DNA of 64,000 nucleotides, from contig NZ_CP126980.1 of assembly GCF_030252345.1 (NCBI RefSeq), positions 1,139,501 through 1,203,500 of the forward strand, in the 5' to 3' direction. Both the position numbers and the translations under genes were made by a program. The notes under the pieces were generated by a model. It saw only the letters and a list, made by a program, of their open reading frames with translations, was not told where the DNA came from and ran no database searches. Source of the DNA: Actinoplanes oblitus. Its GTDB lineage: Bacteria; Actinomycetota; Actinomycetes; Mycobacteriales; Micromonosporaceae. Of this stretch, positions 8,988-16,392 are shown in pieces; the stretch's first letter is position 1; each line of letters begins with the position of its first letter.

Positions 8988-9019
8988 GCCCGTTCGTCGA
9001 AGCGCTTCGACGAACGGGC
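8988..9019. promoter_or_regulatory. 32-bp perfect palindrome, LacI-type operator upstream of the GH3 gene
   Basis: Every base from 8988 to 9019 pairs with its mirror. The core TCGAAGCGCTTCGA has the central CG and spacing of LacI-family operators. It lies 22 bp upstream of the GH3 start codon, where a bound repressor would block transcription. No lacI gene adjoins it; one lies at 47775-48818. Confidence 0.7.
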
Positions 9020-9119
9020 GAAGAGATCCACGCGAGTGGTTTCGCGAATGTTTCGGACGGAGTTCCCTGAGGCTCGCACCCCTGTCCTGACTAGGTCAAG
9101 GTGCGAACCGCATGTTCAG

Positions 9120-10226
9120 TCATCGATCGTTATCGGGGAGCCGTCCGGTGTCGACCTGATCAAGATGGGACACGGCGCCGCCGAGCGCGGCCGCATGCAG
9201 GCCCAATGTGGACGCCCTGAGGTCGGTGCCGAGAGCCGGTGCGAGCCGGGCCAATTCGCCGGACGCGGCCGGGATCAGCCACTCGGCGAGCGTGGCGAAG
9301 TGGTCGCCGAGCACTATCACCTCCGGCTCGACCAGGTTCACCAGTGCGGCGAGGCCCTGGCCCAGGCAGCTCCCGGCGTGCTTGAGCGCGGACAGTGCGG
9401 TGGTGTCGCCGGATCGGGCGCGGATCGCCACCTGCTCGACGGCGGGCGCGAGATCGGCCTGGGCGGCCGGATCGAGATCGGGCAGCGCGCGGCGGACCAG
9501 CGGCGCGATCCCGGCCTGCTCCCGCAGTGCCGGGGTGCCCGCCGGGCCCAGGGTGAGGTGCCCGAGGCGGCCACCGCGCACCGGGTGGCCGTCGATGATC
9601 AGCCCGGCGTCCAGCCCGGCCACGCCGGAGACGTACGCCACGTTCGCCCACCCGCCGTGCCGCCGCTCGGCGATCGCCGCCAGCGCCGCGTGCCCGGCCA
9701 CCGTGACGGCCAGGTCCTTCTGCCGCAGCGAACCCGCCACCCGGTCCCGCAGGCCGGTGCCGTCCACGTCGCCGGGCACCGCCAGGGTCAGGCCGAGGAC
9801 GTGCCGGCCCTGCTGCCGGACTCGGGCGGCGGCGCGCTGGGCCAGCCCGACCATCTCGGCGGTGCTGTCGCCGGCCGCCCGGTGCCAGAGCAGCAGCCGC
9901 TCGCCGGAGTAGTCGACCGCCAGTGCGGTGAGCTGGTCCGGCGCGACCTGGATGCCAATCGACGCGTACGCCGAACCATCCAGCGCCAGCACTGTCGCCG
10001 GGCGCCCGATCCGGTTGCCGCCCGGCCCGGTCTCGCGCAGCAGCCGATGCCCGATCAGGTCGCCGGTGAGGCTGGAGACGGTGGCCTTGGTGAGCCCGGT
10101 GGACGCCGCGATCGCGGCCCGCGAGCTGGGGCCGTGCGCCCGCAGGTGGCGCAGCACGACCGCGAGGTTGGTGGTGCGCACGTCGGCGAAGTCGGCCGGC
10201 TGCGGTTCGGCCCGTGTGGTGGTCAC
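9120..10226 (-). CDS. ROK-family transcriptional repressor
   Basis: A 368-residue ROK protein. Residues about 15-75 form a winged helix-turn-helix (SRAAIAASTGLTKATVSSL), and the rest is the sugar-kinase-like domain that senses a sugar ligand (GIQVAPDQLTALAVDYSG, then LTLAVPGDVD). The zinc-binding Cys cluster and the full ATP motif of true ROK kinases are missing, as is usual for the regulator branch. The GTG at 10226 has GGGAG eight bases upstream; the frame extends further but without a binding site. It is divergent from the ABC importer genes, and an inverted repeat in the gap (10348-10372) is the probable operator. The same sequence recurs before GH95/GH42, so it likely controls all of them. 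Confidence 0.88.
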   Translation of the reverse strand: MTTTRAEPQPADFADVRTTNLAVVLRHLRAHGPSSRAAIAASTGLTKATVSSLTGDLIGHRLLRETGPGGNRIGRPATVLALDGSAYASIGIQVAPDQLTALAVDYSGERLLLWHRAAGDSTAEMVGLAQRAAARVRQQGRHVLGLTLAVPGDVDGTGLRDRVAGSLRQKDLAVTVAGHAALAAIAERRHGGWANVAYVSGVAGLDAGLIIDGHPVRGGRLGHLTLGPAGTPALREQAGIAPLVRRALPDLDPAAQADLAPAVEQVAIRARSGDTTALSALKHAGSCLGQGLAALVNLVEPEVIVLGDHFATLAEWLIPAASGELARLAPALGTDLRASTLGLHAAALGGAVSHLDQVDTGRLPDNDR

Positions 10227-10347
10227 GTCAAGCTCCCGATCTCGGCCGGCCGTCTCTGTGAACAATCTTGCCGCATTCCGGCGTGGGCGCGCTCCCAAGT
10301 GCTTCTTGTCGGGTTGCGCCACTTCAGTTAGCTTGTCTTCGATGCAC

Positions 10348-10377
10348 TTAGTTTAGAGCCTAGACAAACTAAAGTCA
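10348..10377. promoter_or_regulatory. Probable ROK operator, importer promoter
   Basis: TTAGTTT (10348-10354) and AAACTAA (10366-10372) form a perfect inverted repeat with an 11-bp spacer. The right half belongs to AAACTAAAGTCA (10366-10377), which is repeated exactly at 16371-16382. It lies in the divergent gap between the ROK gene and the binding-protein gene. Confidence 0.65.
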
Positions 10378-10397
10378 TATAGGAAGGCAGGTGCGCC

Positions 10398-12041
10398 GTG
10401 GGCGCGTCTACGAGCAGGCGGACATTCCTCGGCCTGGCCGGCCTCGGCGCGGCCTCCCTGGCGATGGGGTGCAGCAAGAAGCCGAGCGTGGCCGGCGGGG
10501 CCACCAACGCCGAGGAAGCCGCCGGCGTGGTGCCGACGTTCAAGGACTCCGGGCTGGTCGCGCCGGATGTCAAGGGCATCCGGCCGATGGCCGACGGCTA
10601 CACCAGGTACCCGACCAGCCTGGTCGACGCGATCACCGACAAGGCGATCACCTCCGGCAAGCCGGTCACCGCGGTCACGCCGTGGTGGGGCCCCGCGCCG
10701 CCGTCGTCGAACAAGTACGTCGAGGCGGTCGGCGCCGACCTGGGCGGGACGATCACCTTCAGCGTGCAGGACGGCAACACCTACGGCGACAAGCTCAACA
10801 CCATGCTCGGCGCGCGGGACGTGCCGGAGCTGACCTGCATCCCGGGCTGGGAGATCAACAAGCTGGCCCGGTTCTCGGACGGCGTGCACGTGCTCTTCGA
10901 GGACCTCACGCCGTACCTGGCCGGGGACAAGGCGACCGGGTACCCGCTGCTGGCCGGCCTGGACACCGCCGCCTGGAAGGACTCGGTCTGGGGCGGCAAG
11001 CTGATGGGCGTCCCGTTCCCGACCGACTCGCCGTACCCGACCGCGCTGTTCATCCGCAAGGACGTCGCCGACCAGCGGGGTATCGCCGCGCCGACCGACC
11101 TCGACTCGCTCTACGAGTTCGGCAAGAAGTTCACCAACCCGGACAAGGGCGAGTGGGCGTTCGGCGACATCTTCCTGGAGGTCCTGCAGATCTGCGGCAA
11201 CCCCGGCTCGCAGAACGGCTGGTTCAAGGGACCCGACGGCAAGGTCATGCACCGGTACGAGACCCCGCAGTACCAGCGCGCCGTCGAGTGGATGGCCCGC
11301 GTCTACCGGGAGAAGCTGATCCACCCCGACCTGGCCAGCAGCAAGGGCGGGGACGTGACCACGCTCTTCAAGGGCGGGAAGATCTTCTCGTACGCCACCG
11401 GTCTCGGCTCCTGGAAGGAGACCCAGCGGGAGAAGACCCGGGAGGGCAAGGGCTTCAACATGCAGGCCGTGAAGGTCTTCGGTGCGGACGCGAGCACGCC
11501 GCCGGTGCGCTGGCAGGGCACCCCGTCGATCATGTGGACCTTCGTGAAGAAGGGGCTCGGCCAGGACCGGACCCAGGAGTTGCTGCGGGTGCTCAACTAC
11601 ACCGCGGCGCCGTTCGGCACCAAGGAGTGGGAGCTGCAGAACTACGGCGTCGAGGGCACCCACTTCACCCGCGACGCGAACGGCGCCCCGAAGACGAACG
11701 AGACGTTCACCAAGGAGTTCGCCAACCAGTTCATCTTCCTCGGCGGCCGCCCCGCCGTGGTGGTCAGCGACCCGGACCTGCCGACCTACGCCCAGGACCT
11801 GGTGGGCTGGGGCAACGACGCCACCAGGTACCTGGAGAAGAACCCCTGGGAAGGGATCAAGGTCGAGGTGCCCACCGCGCAGGCGGCGATCCAGCAGCCC
11901 ACCGACGACAAGATCACCGACATCCTCCGTGGCCGGCGCCCGCTCGCCGACTTCGACAAGGTGGTCAAGGAGTGGAAGGCCGGCGGTGGCGACCAGGCCC
12001 GCGACTTCTACGCCAAGGTTCTGGCAGACAACGGGCGATGA
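10398..12041 (+). CDS. Oligosaccharide ABC transporter, substrate-binding lipoprotein (LplA type)
   Basis: A 547-residue extracellular binding protein. The N-terminus has a twin-arginine signal (SRRTFLGLAG) followed by a lipobox (LAMGC), so it should be exported folded and anchored by lipid. The length and the segments TAVTPWWGP and GNTYGDKLNTMLGARDVPE fit the large LplA-like group of sugar-binding proteins, which take up oligosaccharides. The GTG at 10398 follows GGCAGG by eight bases. Its stop overlaps the start of the permease gene (ATGA). No ATPase gene is present, as is common for this group, which usually shares an MsiK-type ATPase encoded elsewhere. Regulation by the divergent ROK repressor is likely. 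Confidence 0.92.
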   Translation: MGASTSRRTFLGLAGLGAASLAMGCSKKPSVAGGATNAEEAAGVVPTFKDSGLVAPDVKGIRPMADGYTRYPTSLVDAITDKAITSGKPVTAVTPWWGPAPPSSNKYVEAVGADLGGTITFSVQDGNTYGDKLNTMLGARDVPELTCIPGWEINKLARFSDGVHVLFEDLTPYLAGDKATGYPLLAGLDTAAWKDSVWGGKLMGVPFPTDSPYPTALFIRKDVADQRGIAAPTDLDSLYEFGKKFTNPDKGEWAFGDIFLEVLQICGNPGSQNGWFKGPDGKVMHRYETPQYQRAVEWMARVYREKLIHPDLASSKGGDVTTLFKGGKIFSYATGLGSWKETQREKTREGKGFNMQAVKVFGADASTPPVRWQGTPSIMWTFVKKGLGQDRTQELLRVLNYTAAPFGTKEWELQNYGVEGTHFTRDANGAPKTNETFTKEFANQFIFLGGRPAVVVSDPDLPTYAQDLVGWGNDATRYLEKNPWEGIKVEVPTAQAAIQQPTDDKITDILRGRRPLADFDKVVKEWKAGGGDQARDFYAKVLADNGR

Positions 12042-13033
12042 GCAGCTCACCGATCGTGGAAGGGGCCGTCACGACGGCGGCTCCCGCCGCGAGCAAGGCG
12101 AAGACGATGACGTTCGGGGCGCGGCTGCGGCGGGACTGGCCGCTGATCCTGATGTGCGTCCCGGCCATGCTGCTGCTGGCGGTGTTCCACTACCTGCCGG
12201 CGCTCGGCAACATCATCGCGTTCCAGGACTACAACCCGTTCGCCGGCGACTCCCCGCTGCAGGCGTTCCTGTCCAGCGAGTGGATCGGGTTCGGCAACTT
12301 CCAGTACCTGTTCGAGACCCCGGCGTTCTGGGAGTCGGTCCGCAACACCCTGGCCATCACCGCCTTCCAGCTGGTGTTCTACTTCCCGATCCCGATCATG
12401 CTGGCGATCCTGCTGAACAGCATCATGTCGCCGAGGCTGCGGTCGTTCGTGCAGAGCGTGGTCTACCTGCCGCACTTCTTCAGCTGGGTGCTGGTCGTCT
12501 CGCTGTTCCAGATGATGCTCGGCGGGGCCGGCCTGATCGCGCAGACCGCACGCGACCACGGGATGACCGCACCGGACTTGATGACCAACCCGGACACCTT
12601 CTACTTCCTGATCACCTCGCAGGCGATCTGGAAGGACGCCGGCTGGGGCATGATCGTCTTTCTGGCCGCGCTGGCCGCCATCGACCCGTCGCTCTACGAG
12701 GCGTCGGCCGCCGACGGGGCCGGCCGGTGGCGCCGGTTCTGGCACATCACGCTGCCCGGCCTGCGCCCGGTCATCGTGCTGCTGCTGATTCTGCGCCTGG
12801 GCGACGCGCTCAACGTCGGCTTCGAGCAGTTCTACCTGCAACGCGAGGCGGTCGGGCGGGACGCCGCCGAGGTGCTCGACACCTACGTCTACTACCAGGG
12901 CATCGGGGTCCAGCAGTGGGGCGTCGGCGCCGCCGCCGGCCTGTTCAAGGCGCTGGTCGGACTGCTGCTCATCCTGGGCGCCAACAAGGTCGCCCACAAG
13001 CTCGGCGAGCAAGGGATCTACTCGAAGTCATGA
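12038..13033 (+). CDS. ABC sugar transporter permease (LplB type)
   Basis: A 331-residue inner-membrane permease with about six spans. The EAA motif that contacts the ATPase is visible as EASAADGAGRWRRFWHITLPGL. It starts with ATG at 12038 overlapping the binding-protein stop, and ends overlapping the next permease start, so the three genes are translationally coupled. The long N-terminal cytoplasmic leader and the sequence LPALGNIIAFQDYNPF match LplB-like permeases that pair with 540-residue binding proteins. Confidence 0.94.
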   Translation: MSSSPIVEGAVTTAAPAASKAKTMTFGARLRRDWPLILMCVPAMLLLAVFHYLPALGNIIAFQDYNPFAGDSPLQAFLSSEWIGFGNFQYLFETPAFWESVRNTLAITAFQLVFYFPIPIMLAILLNSIMSPRLRSFVQSVVYLPHFFSWVLVVSLFQMMLGGAGLIAQTARDHGMTAPDLMTNPDTFYFLITSQAIWKDAGWGMIVFLAALAAIDPSLYEASAADGAGRWRRFWHITLPGLRPVIVLLLILRLGDALNVGFEQFYLQREAVGRDAAEVLDTYVYYQGIGVQQWGVGAAAGLFKALVGLLLILGANKVAHKLGEQGIYSKS

Positions 13034-13965
13034 CCACACTCGCCTCTGTCAAGCCGCGGCGTCCCACCGGCAGGCCGGTGTGGGAGGAGAAGCCCACGCT
13101 GCTCGGCCGGCTCGGCAAGGGCACGATCATCACCGTCGTGGTGCTGGCCGTGCTGGTGCCGCTCTGGGTCGTCGTGGTCACCAGCCTCTCCTCGACCGAC
13201 ACCATCAACGCGGCCGGCGGATACGTCTTCCTGCCGCGCGAGTTCAACCCGTCCGCCTACGTGGTGATCTTCTCCGGCGGCCAGGTCACCGACGCGGTAC
13301 TGGTCAGCACGACGGTGACGCTGATCGGCACCGCGCTCAGCCTCACCGTCACGGTGCTCGCCGCCTACGGCCTGTCCCGGGTCGGCACGCTCTTCCACCG
13401 GCCGATCCTGTTCTACTTCCTGCTCACCTTCCTGATCTATCCCGGCATGATCCCCAGCTATCTGGTGGTCACCGGCCTGGGTCTGAAGGACAACCTGCTG
13501 GCCCTGGTGGTGCCGGCCGCGGTGAGCGCGTTCAACCTGGTGGTGCTCCGGGCGTTCTTCATGAGCATCCCGCAGGAGTTGTTCGACAGCGCCCGGATCG
13601 ACGGCGCCGGCGAGTTCCGGATCCTGTTCCGCATCGTGCTGCCGCTCTCCAAGGCGGTCACCGCTGTGGTCGGGCTCTTCTACGCGGTCGGTTACTGGAA
13701 CACCTTCTTCAACGCGGTCCTCTACATCGACCGCAACGACCTGCAGCCGGTCCAGCGTGTCCTGCAGCAGTTCATCCTGGCCGGCCAGTCGCCGACCAAC
13801 GCCGGCACCGGCGTGGTGCTGCCCGGCATCGGGTACTCCGCCCCGCCCAACCTCGCCATCAAGATGGCCGTCGTGGTGATCACGCTGATCCCGGCGCTGA
13901 TCGTCTATCCGTTCGTCCAGCGCCACTTCACCAAGGGCGTGATCGTCGGCGCGGTCAAGGGCTGA
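13030..13965 (+). CDS. ABC sugar transporter permease (LplC/CarB type)
   Basis: A 311-residue permease with six spans and an EAA loop (DSARIDGAGEFRILFRIVLP). It is the third gene of the importer operon; ATG at 13030 overlaps the preceding stop (ATGA). LplC-type features include IYPGMIPSYLVVTGLGLKDN and the C-terminal PFVQRHFTKGVIVGAVKG. It forms the membrane channel together with the product of 12038-13033. The operon ends here, 66 bp before the convergent GH95 gene. Confidence 0.95.
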   Translation: MTTLASVKPRRPTGRPVWEEKPTLLGRLGKGTIITVVVLAVLVPLWVVVVTSLSSTDTINAAGGYVFLPREFNPSAYVVIFSGGQVTDAVLVSTTVTLIGTALSLTVTVLAAYGLSRVGTLFHRPILFYFLLTFLIYPGMIPSYLVVTGLGLKDNLLALVVPAAVSAFNLVVLRAFFMSIPQELFDSARIDGAGEFRILFRIVLPLSKAVTAVVGLFYAVGYWNTFFNAVLYIDRNDLQPVQRVLQQFILAGQSPTNAGTGVVLPGIGYSAPPNLAIKMAVVVITLIPALIVYPFVQRHFTKGVIVGAVKG

Positions 13966-14031
13966 CCGCCGCCGCCTCGATCCACCGCCGGGTGGGTTCC
14001 GGATCCCAGCTCCGGTCCCGCCCGGCGGTTC

Positions 14032-16347
14032 TCACCGGCTCCGCTCCGGGCCCGGTTGCCGTGGCAGCCGCAGCTCGTGCGGGACGCCGGCGGCCAGCGT
14101 GACGGTGACCGTGCCGCCGGGCCAGGTGACCACGGCGTCCCGGGTGACCGGTGAGGTCAGCGTGGCCGCCACCAGCCCCGGCTGCCACCGGAGGTCCACC
14201 CGGACCGGGCCGCGCGCGACCAGCCCGTGCACGCCGCCGGCCGGCCACTGCGCGGGCAGGGCCGGGAGCAGGCGCAGCCGGGCCGGGCCGTCCGGTGCCA
14301 CGTCCCGGCTGGCCAGCAGCATCGCGGCGACCAGGGCCGGGAAGCCACCGGCCAGGTCCACGTTGAACAGATGGTCCCGGTTGTGGGTCGGCACCAGGCT
14401 CGGCCGCCAGTAGGCCTCGGCGAGCCGGGTCAGCGCGGCATACGCCTCGGCGGCCAGTCCGAGCCGGGCCGCGGCCACCCCGAGCAGCGCGAGCCCGTAC
14501 CCCATCTCGTCGGACGCCTCGCTCAGCCACCACCGCAACCGGCGCCGGACCGTCGCGACGGCAGCGGCCCGCAGCGCCGGATCCTCCTCGATCGCTGGGT
14601 CCCCGGCGTAGTAGAAGGGATAGAGGTGACTGCAGTGCCGGTGCTCGTGGTTGTCGTCGAACCGCGGGTCCAGCCACTCGGCCAGCTCGCCGGCCGCGGT
14701 GATCCGGTGCGGCGGCAGCGCGTCGAGCAGCGCCCGCCAGCGCGGCGCCCGCGGGTCCCCGGGGTCGTGCGTCAGCAGCGCGCGCAGCACGTCCCCGGTT
14801 GTCTGCACGTCCAGCGCAGAGTCCACAGTGGCCTGCGAGCCGGTGTTGGCCGGATGGTTCTCCGGCGAGTAGGACGGGCTGAACCGCGCCCGCCCACCGT
14901 CGATCTCGGCGAACCCCAGGTGGAAGTCGGCCACCTCGCGCAGGTAGGGCAGTGCGCGATCGTCCAGGAAGGACCGGTCGCCGGTGTGCTGGTAGTGCTC
15001 CAGGTAGAGCCGGCCCAGCCAGGCCGCGCCGGCGGTCCAGAAGGTCAGGCACCAGATCGGGCCGAAGTGGTTCTGCTTGCCGTGCGTCCCCAGGTGGGCG
15101 GGGGCGTAGAGGCCGGGCAGCCGGTAGAGCCGGCGGGCGTTCTCCCGCAGGTCGTCGCGCAGGTCGTCGAGCAGGTCGAAGAGCGGTGGCATCAGCTCGG
15201 GCGTACCGGTGGTGTGCACCGCGAGCAGGGCCGCCTGCAGGTTGCCGTCGATGGTCCAGCCGCTGCGCCACGGCGGTGACCAGGTGCCGCTCCAGACGCC
15301 CTGCAACGTCGGTGGCCGGGTGCCGGTGCTGCTGATGATCGCGTATCGCCCGGCGTCGAACAGCAGCTGCGCGCGCCGGTCGCCGGGCAGGTCCAGGCGG
15401 GCCCGGCCGAACAGGTCGCCGTGCTCCGCGGCGTGCGCCGCGAGCGCGGCCTCGAAGTCCGGCATCGAGGTGAAGGGCCTCGGTCGCAGGCCGGGGGTGG
15501 TGCGGGCCGCGACGACGAACCCGCTTTCGGTACGCCACGAGCGCACCGTGACGGTGTAGCCGTCGAGCGCCCCCGCCCAGTCCGCACCCCGGAACCGTGC
15601 GGTCAGCGTCAGGTCGCCGCCGACCGGGTGCTGCCCGGAGCCCGCGGCCGCGGGGCCGGCCGAGTGTCGCGCGGGATCCTCGGTCGCGCCACCGGCCGGG
15701 TGCTGCCCGGGACCCTCGACGGAGAAGTCGACCGGGCGCTCCGGGAGGCCGGCGACCGGGGCGAGCGACAGCGTCCCGCCGCCACCGGTGAGCCGGATCA
15801 GCAGGGCGTCGGCCGGGCGGGAGAAGAACGCCTCGCAGGTGCCGCCGTCCCACTGCTGGCGGACGACGCCCGTACCGAAATCGGTGTGCCGGGACCAGCC
15901 GCGGCCCGGACGGTCCGGGATCAGCGTGAGGGTCGCCGTGCCGATCAGCGGATCGATCCAGCGGGTCTCGGCGAAACCGGGATGCTCCGCTGCCGCCAGG
16001 TCGCAGACCTCGGTGGCGGCCTCGGCGAACCGCCCGTCCCGCAGCATCTCCCGCAGGCGTGGCAGGGCCGCGGCGGTGGCCGGCGCCGGCAGTGGCTCGG
16101 TGACCGGCTGAAAGACCCGCTCGTGGGCCAGGGTGAACCGCAGCGCGGCGGACGAGCCGTAACACAGCGCCCCCTGTCGTCCGTTTCCGGTGATCAGCGC
16201 GTGCTCCCAATCCTCCGCCGCGATCGTCGAGCCGGACACCGGGTCAGCCTCCGAGAACCTGGGGGCCCGCCTGGTGGCCGCGGTCGCCGCAGCAGCGGGG
16301 GAGTGGGTGCCCGCAGGCCCGGCGCTCGGATTGACGGAGATGCTCAC
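14032..16347 (-). CDS. GH95-family glycosidase (alpha-L-fucosidase/galactosidase type)
   Basis: A 771-residue protein with the three-part GH95 layout: an N-terminal beta domain (WEHALITGNGRQGALCYG), an alpha/alpha barrel and a C-terminal beta domain. GH95 enzymes invert the bond of terminal alpha-L-fucose or alpha-L-galactose. The acid Glu557 (AEWLD before HRHCSHLYPFY) and Asp664 (NVDLAGGF) fit the known catalytic positions. The usual two-Asn motif (N-x-N) reads Asp367-Gly-Asn369 here, so the first Asn is replaced; this may change activity or specificity. No signal peptide is visible. The GTG at 16347 has AGG four bases upstream. It is divergent from GH42 with a shared ROK-type operator between them. 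Confidence 0.82.
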   Translation of the reverse strand: MSISVNPSAGPAGTHSPAAAATAATRRAPRFSEADPVSGSTIAAEDWEHALITGNGRQGALCYGSSAALRFTLAHERVFQPVTEPLPAPATAAALPRLREMLRDGRFAEAATEVCDLAAAEHPGFAETRWIDPLIGTATLTLIPDRPGRGWSRHTDFGTGVVRQQWDGGTCEAFFSRPADALLIRLTGGGGTLSLAPVAGLPERPVDFSVEGPGQHPAGGATEDPARHSAGPAAAGSGQHPVGGDLTLTARFRGADWAGALDGYTVTVRSWRTESGFVVAARTTPGLRPRPFTSMPDFEAALAAHAAEHGDLFGRARLDLPGDRRAQLLFDAGRYAIISSTGTRPPTLQGVWSGTWSPPWRSGWTIDGNLQAALLAVHTTGTPELMPPLFDLLDDLRDDLRENARRLYRLPGLYAPAHLGTHGKQNHFGPIWCLTFWTAGAAWLGRLYLEHYQHTGDRSFLDDRALPYLREVADFHLGFAEIDGGRARFSPSYSPENHPANTGSQATVDSALDVQTTGDVLRALLTHDPGDPRAPRWRALLDALPPHRITAAGELAEWLDPRFDDNHEHRHCSHLYPFYYAGDPAIEEDPALRAAAVATVRRRLRWWLSEASDEMGYGLALLGVAAARLGLAAEAYAALTRLAEAYWRPSLVPTHNRDHLFNVDLAGGFPALVAAMLLASRDVAPDGPARLRLLPALPAQWPAGGVHGLVARGPVRVDLRWQPGLVAATLTSPVTRDAVVTWPGGTVTVTLAAGVPHELRLPRQPGPERSR

Positions 16348-16356
16348 GGTGCCTAC

Positions 16357-16382
16357 TTTGTTTAGCGTCAAAACTAAAGTCA
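16357..16382. promoter_or_regulatory. Second ROK-type operator between GH95 and GH42
   Basis: TTTGTTT (16357-16363) faces AAACTAA (16371-16377), and AAACTAAAGTCA (16371-16382) is identical to the importer operator. The gap is only about 45 bp, so a single bound repressor could shut both divergent genes. Confidence 0.65.
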
Positions 16383-16392
16383 AGGTGGTGTG

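Noticed and set aside
6216..10331. Open frame of about 4 kb on the plus strand opposite GH3 and the ROK gene
   Set aside because: Composition (His, Arg, Gly, Val rich) is that of antisense frames in high G+C DNA; both opposite genes have intact catalytic or DNA-binding motifs.
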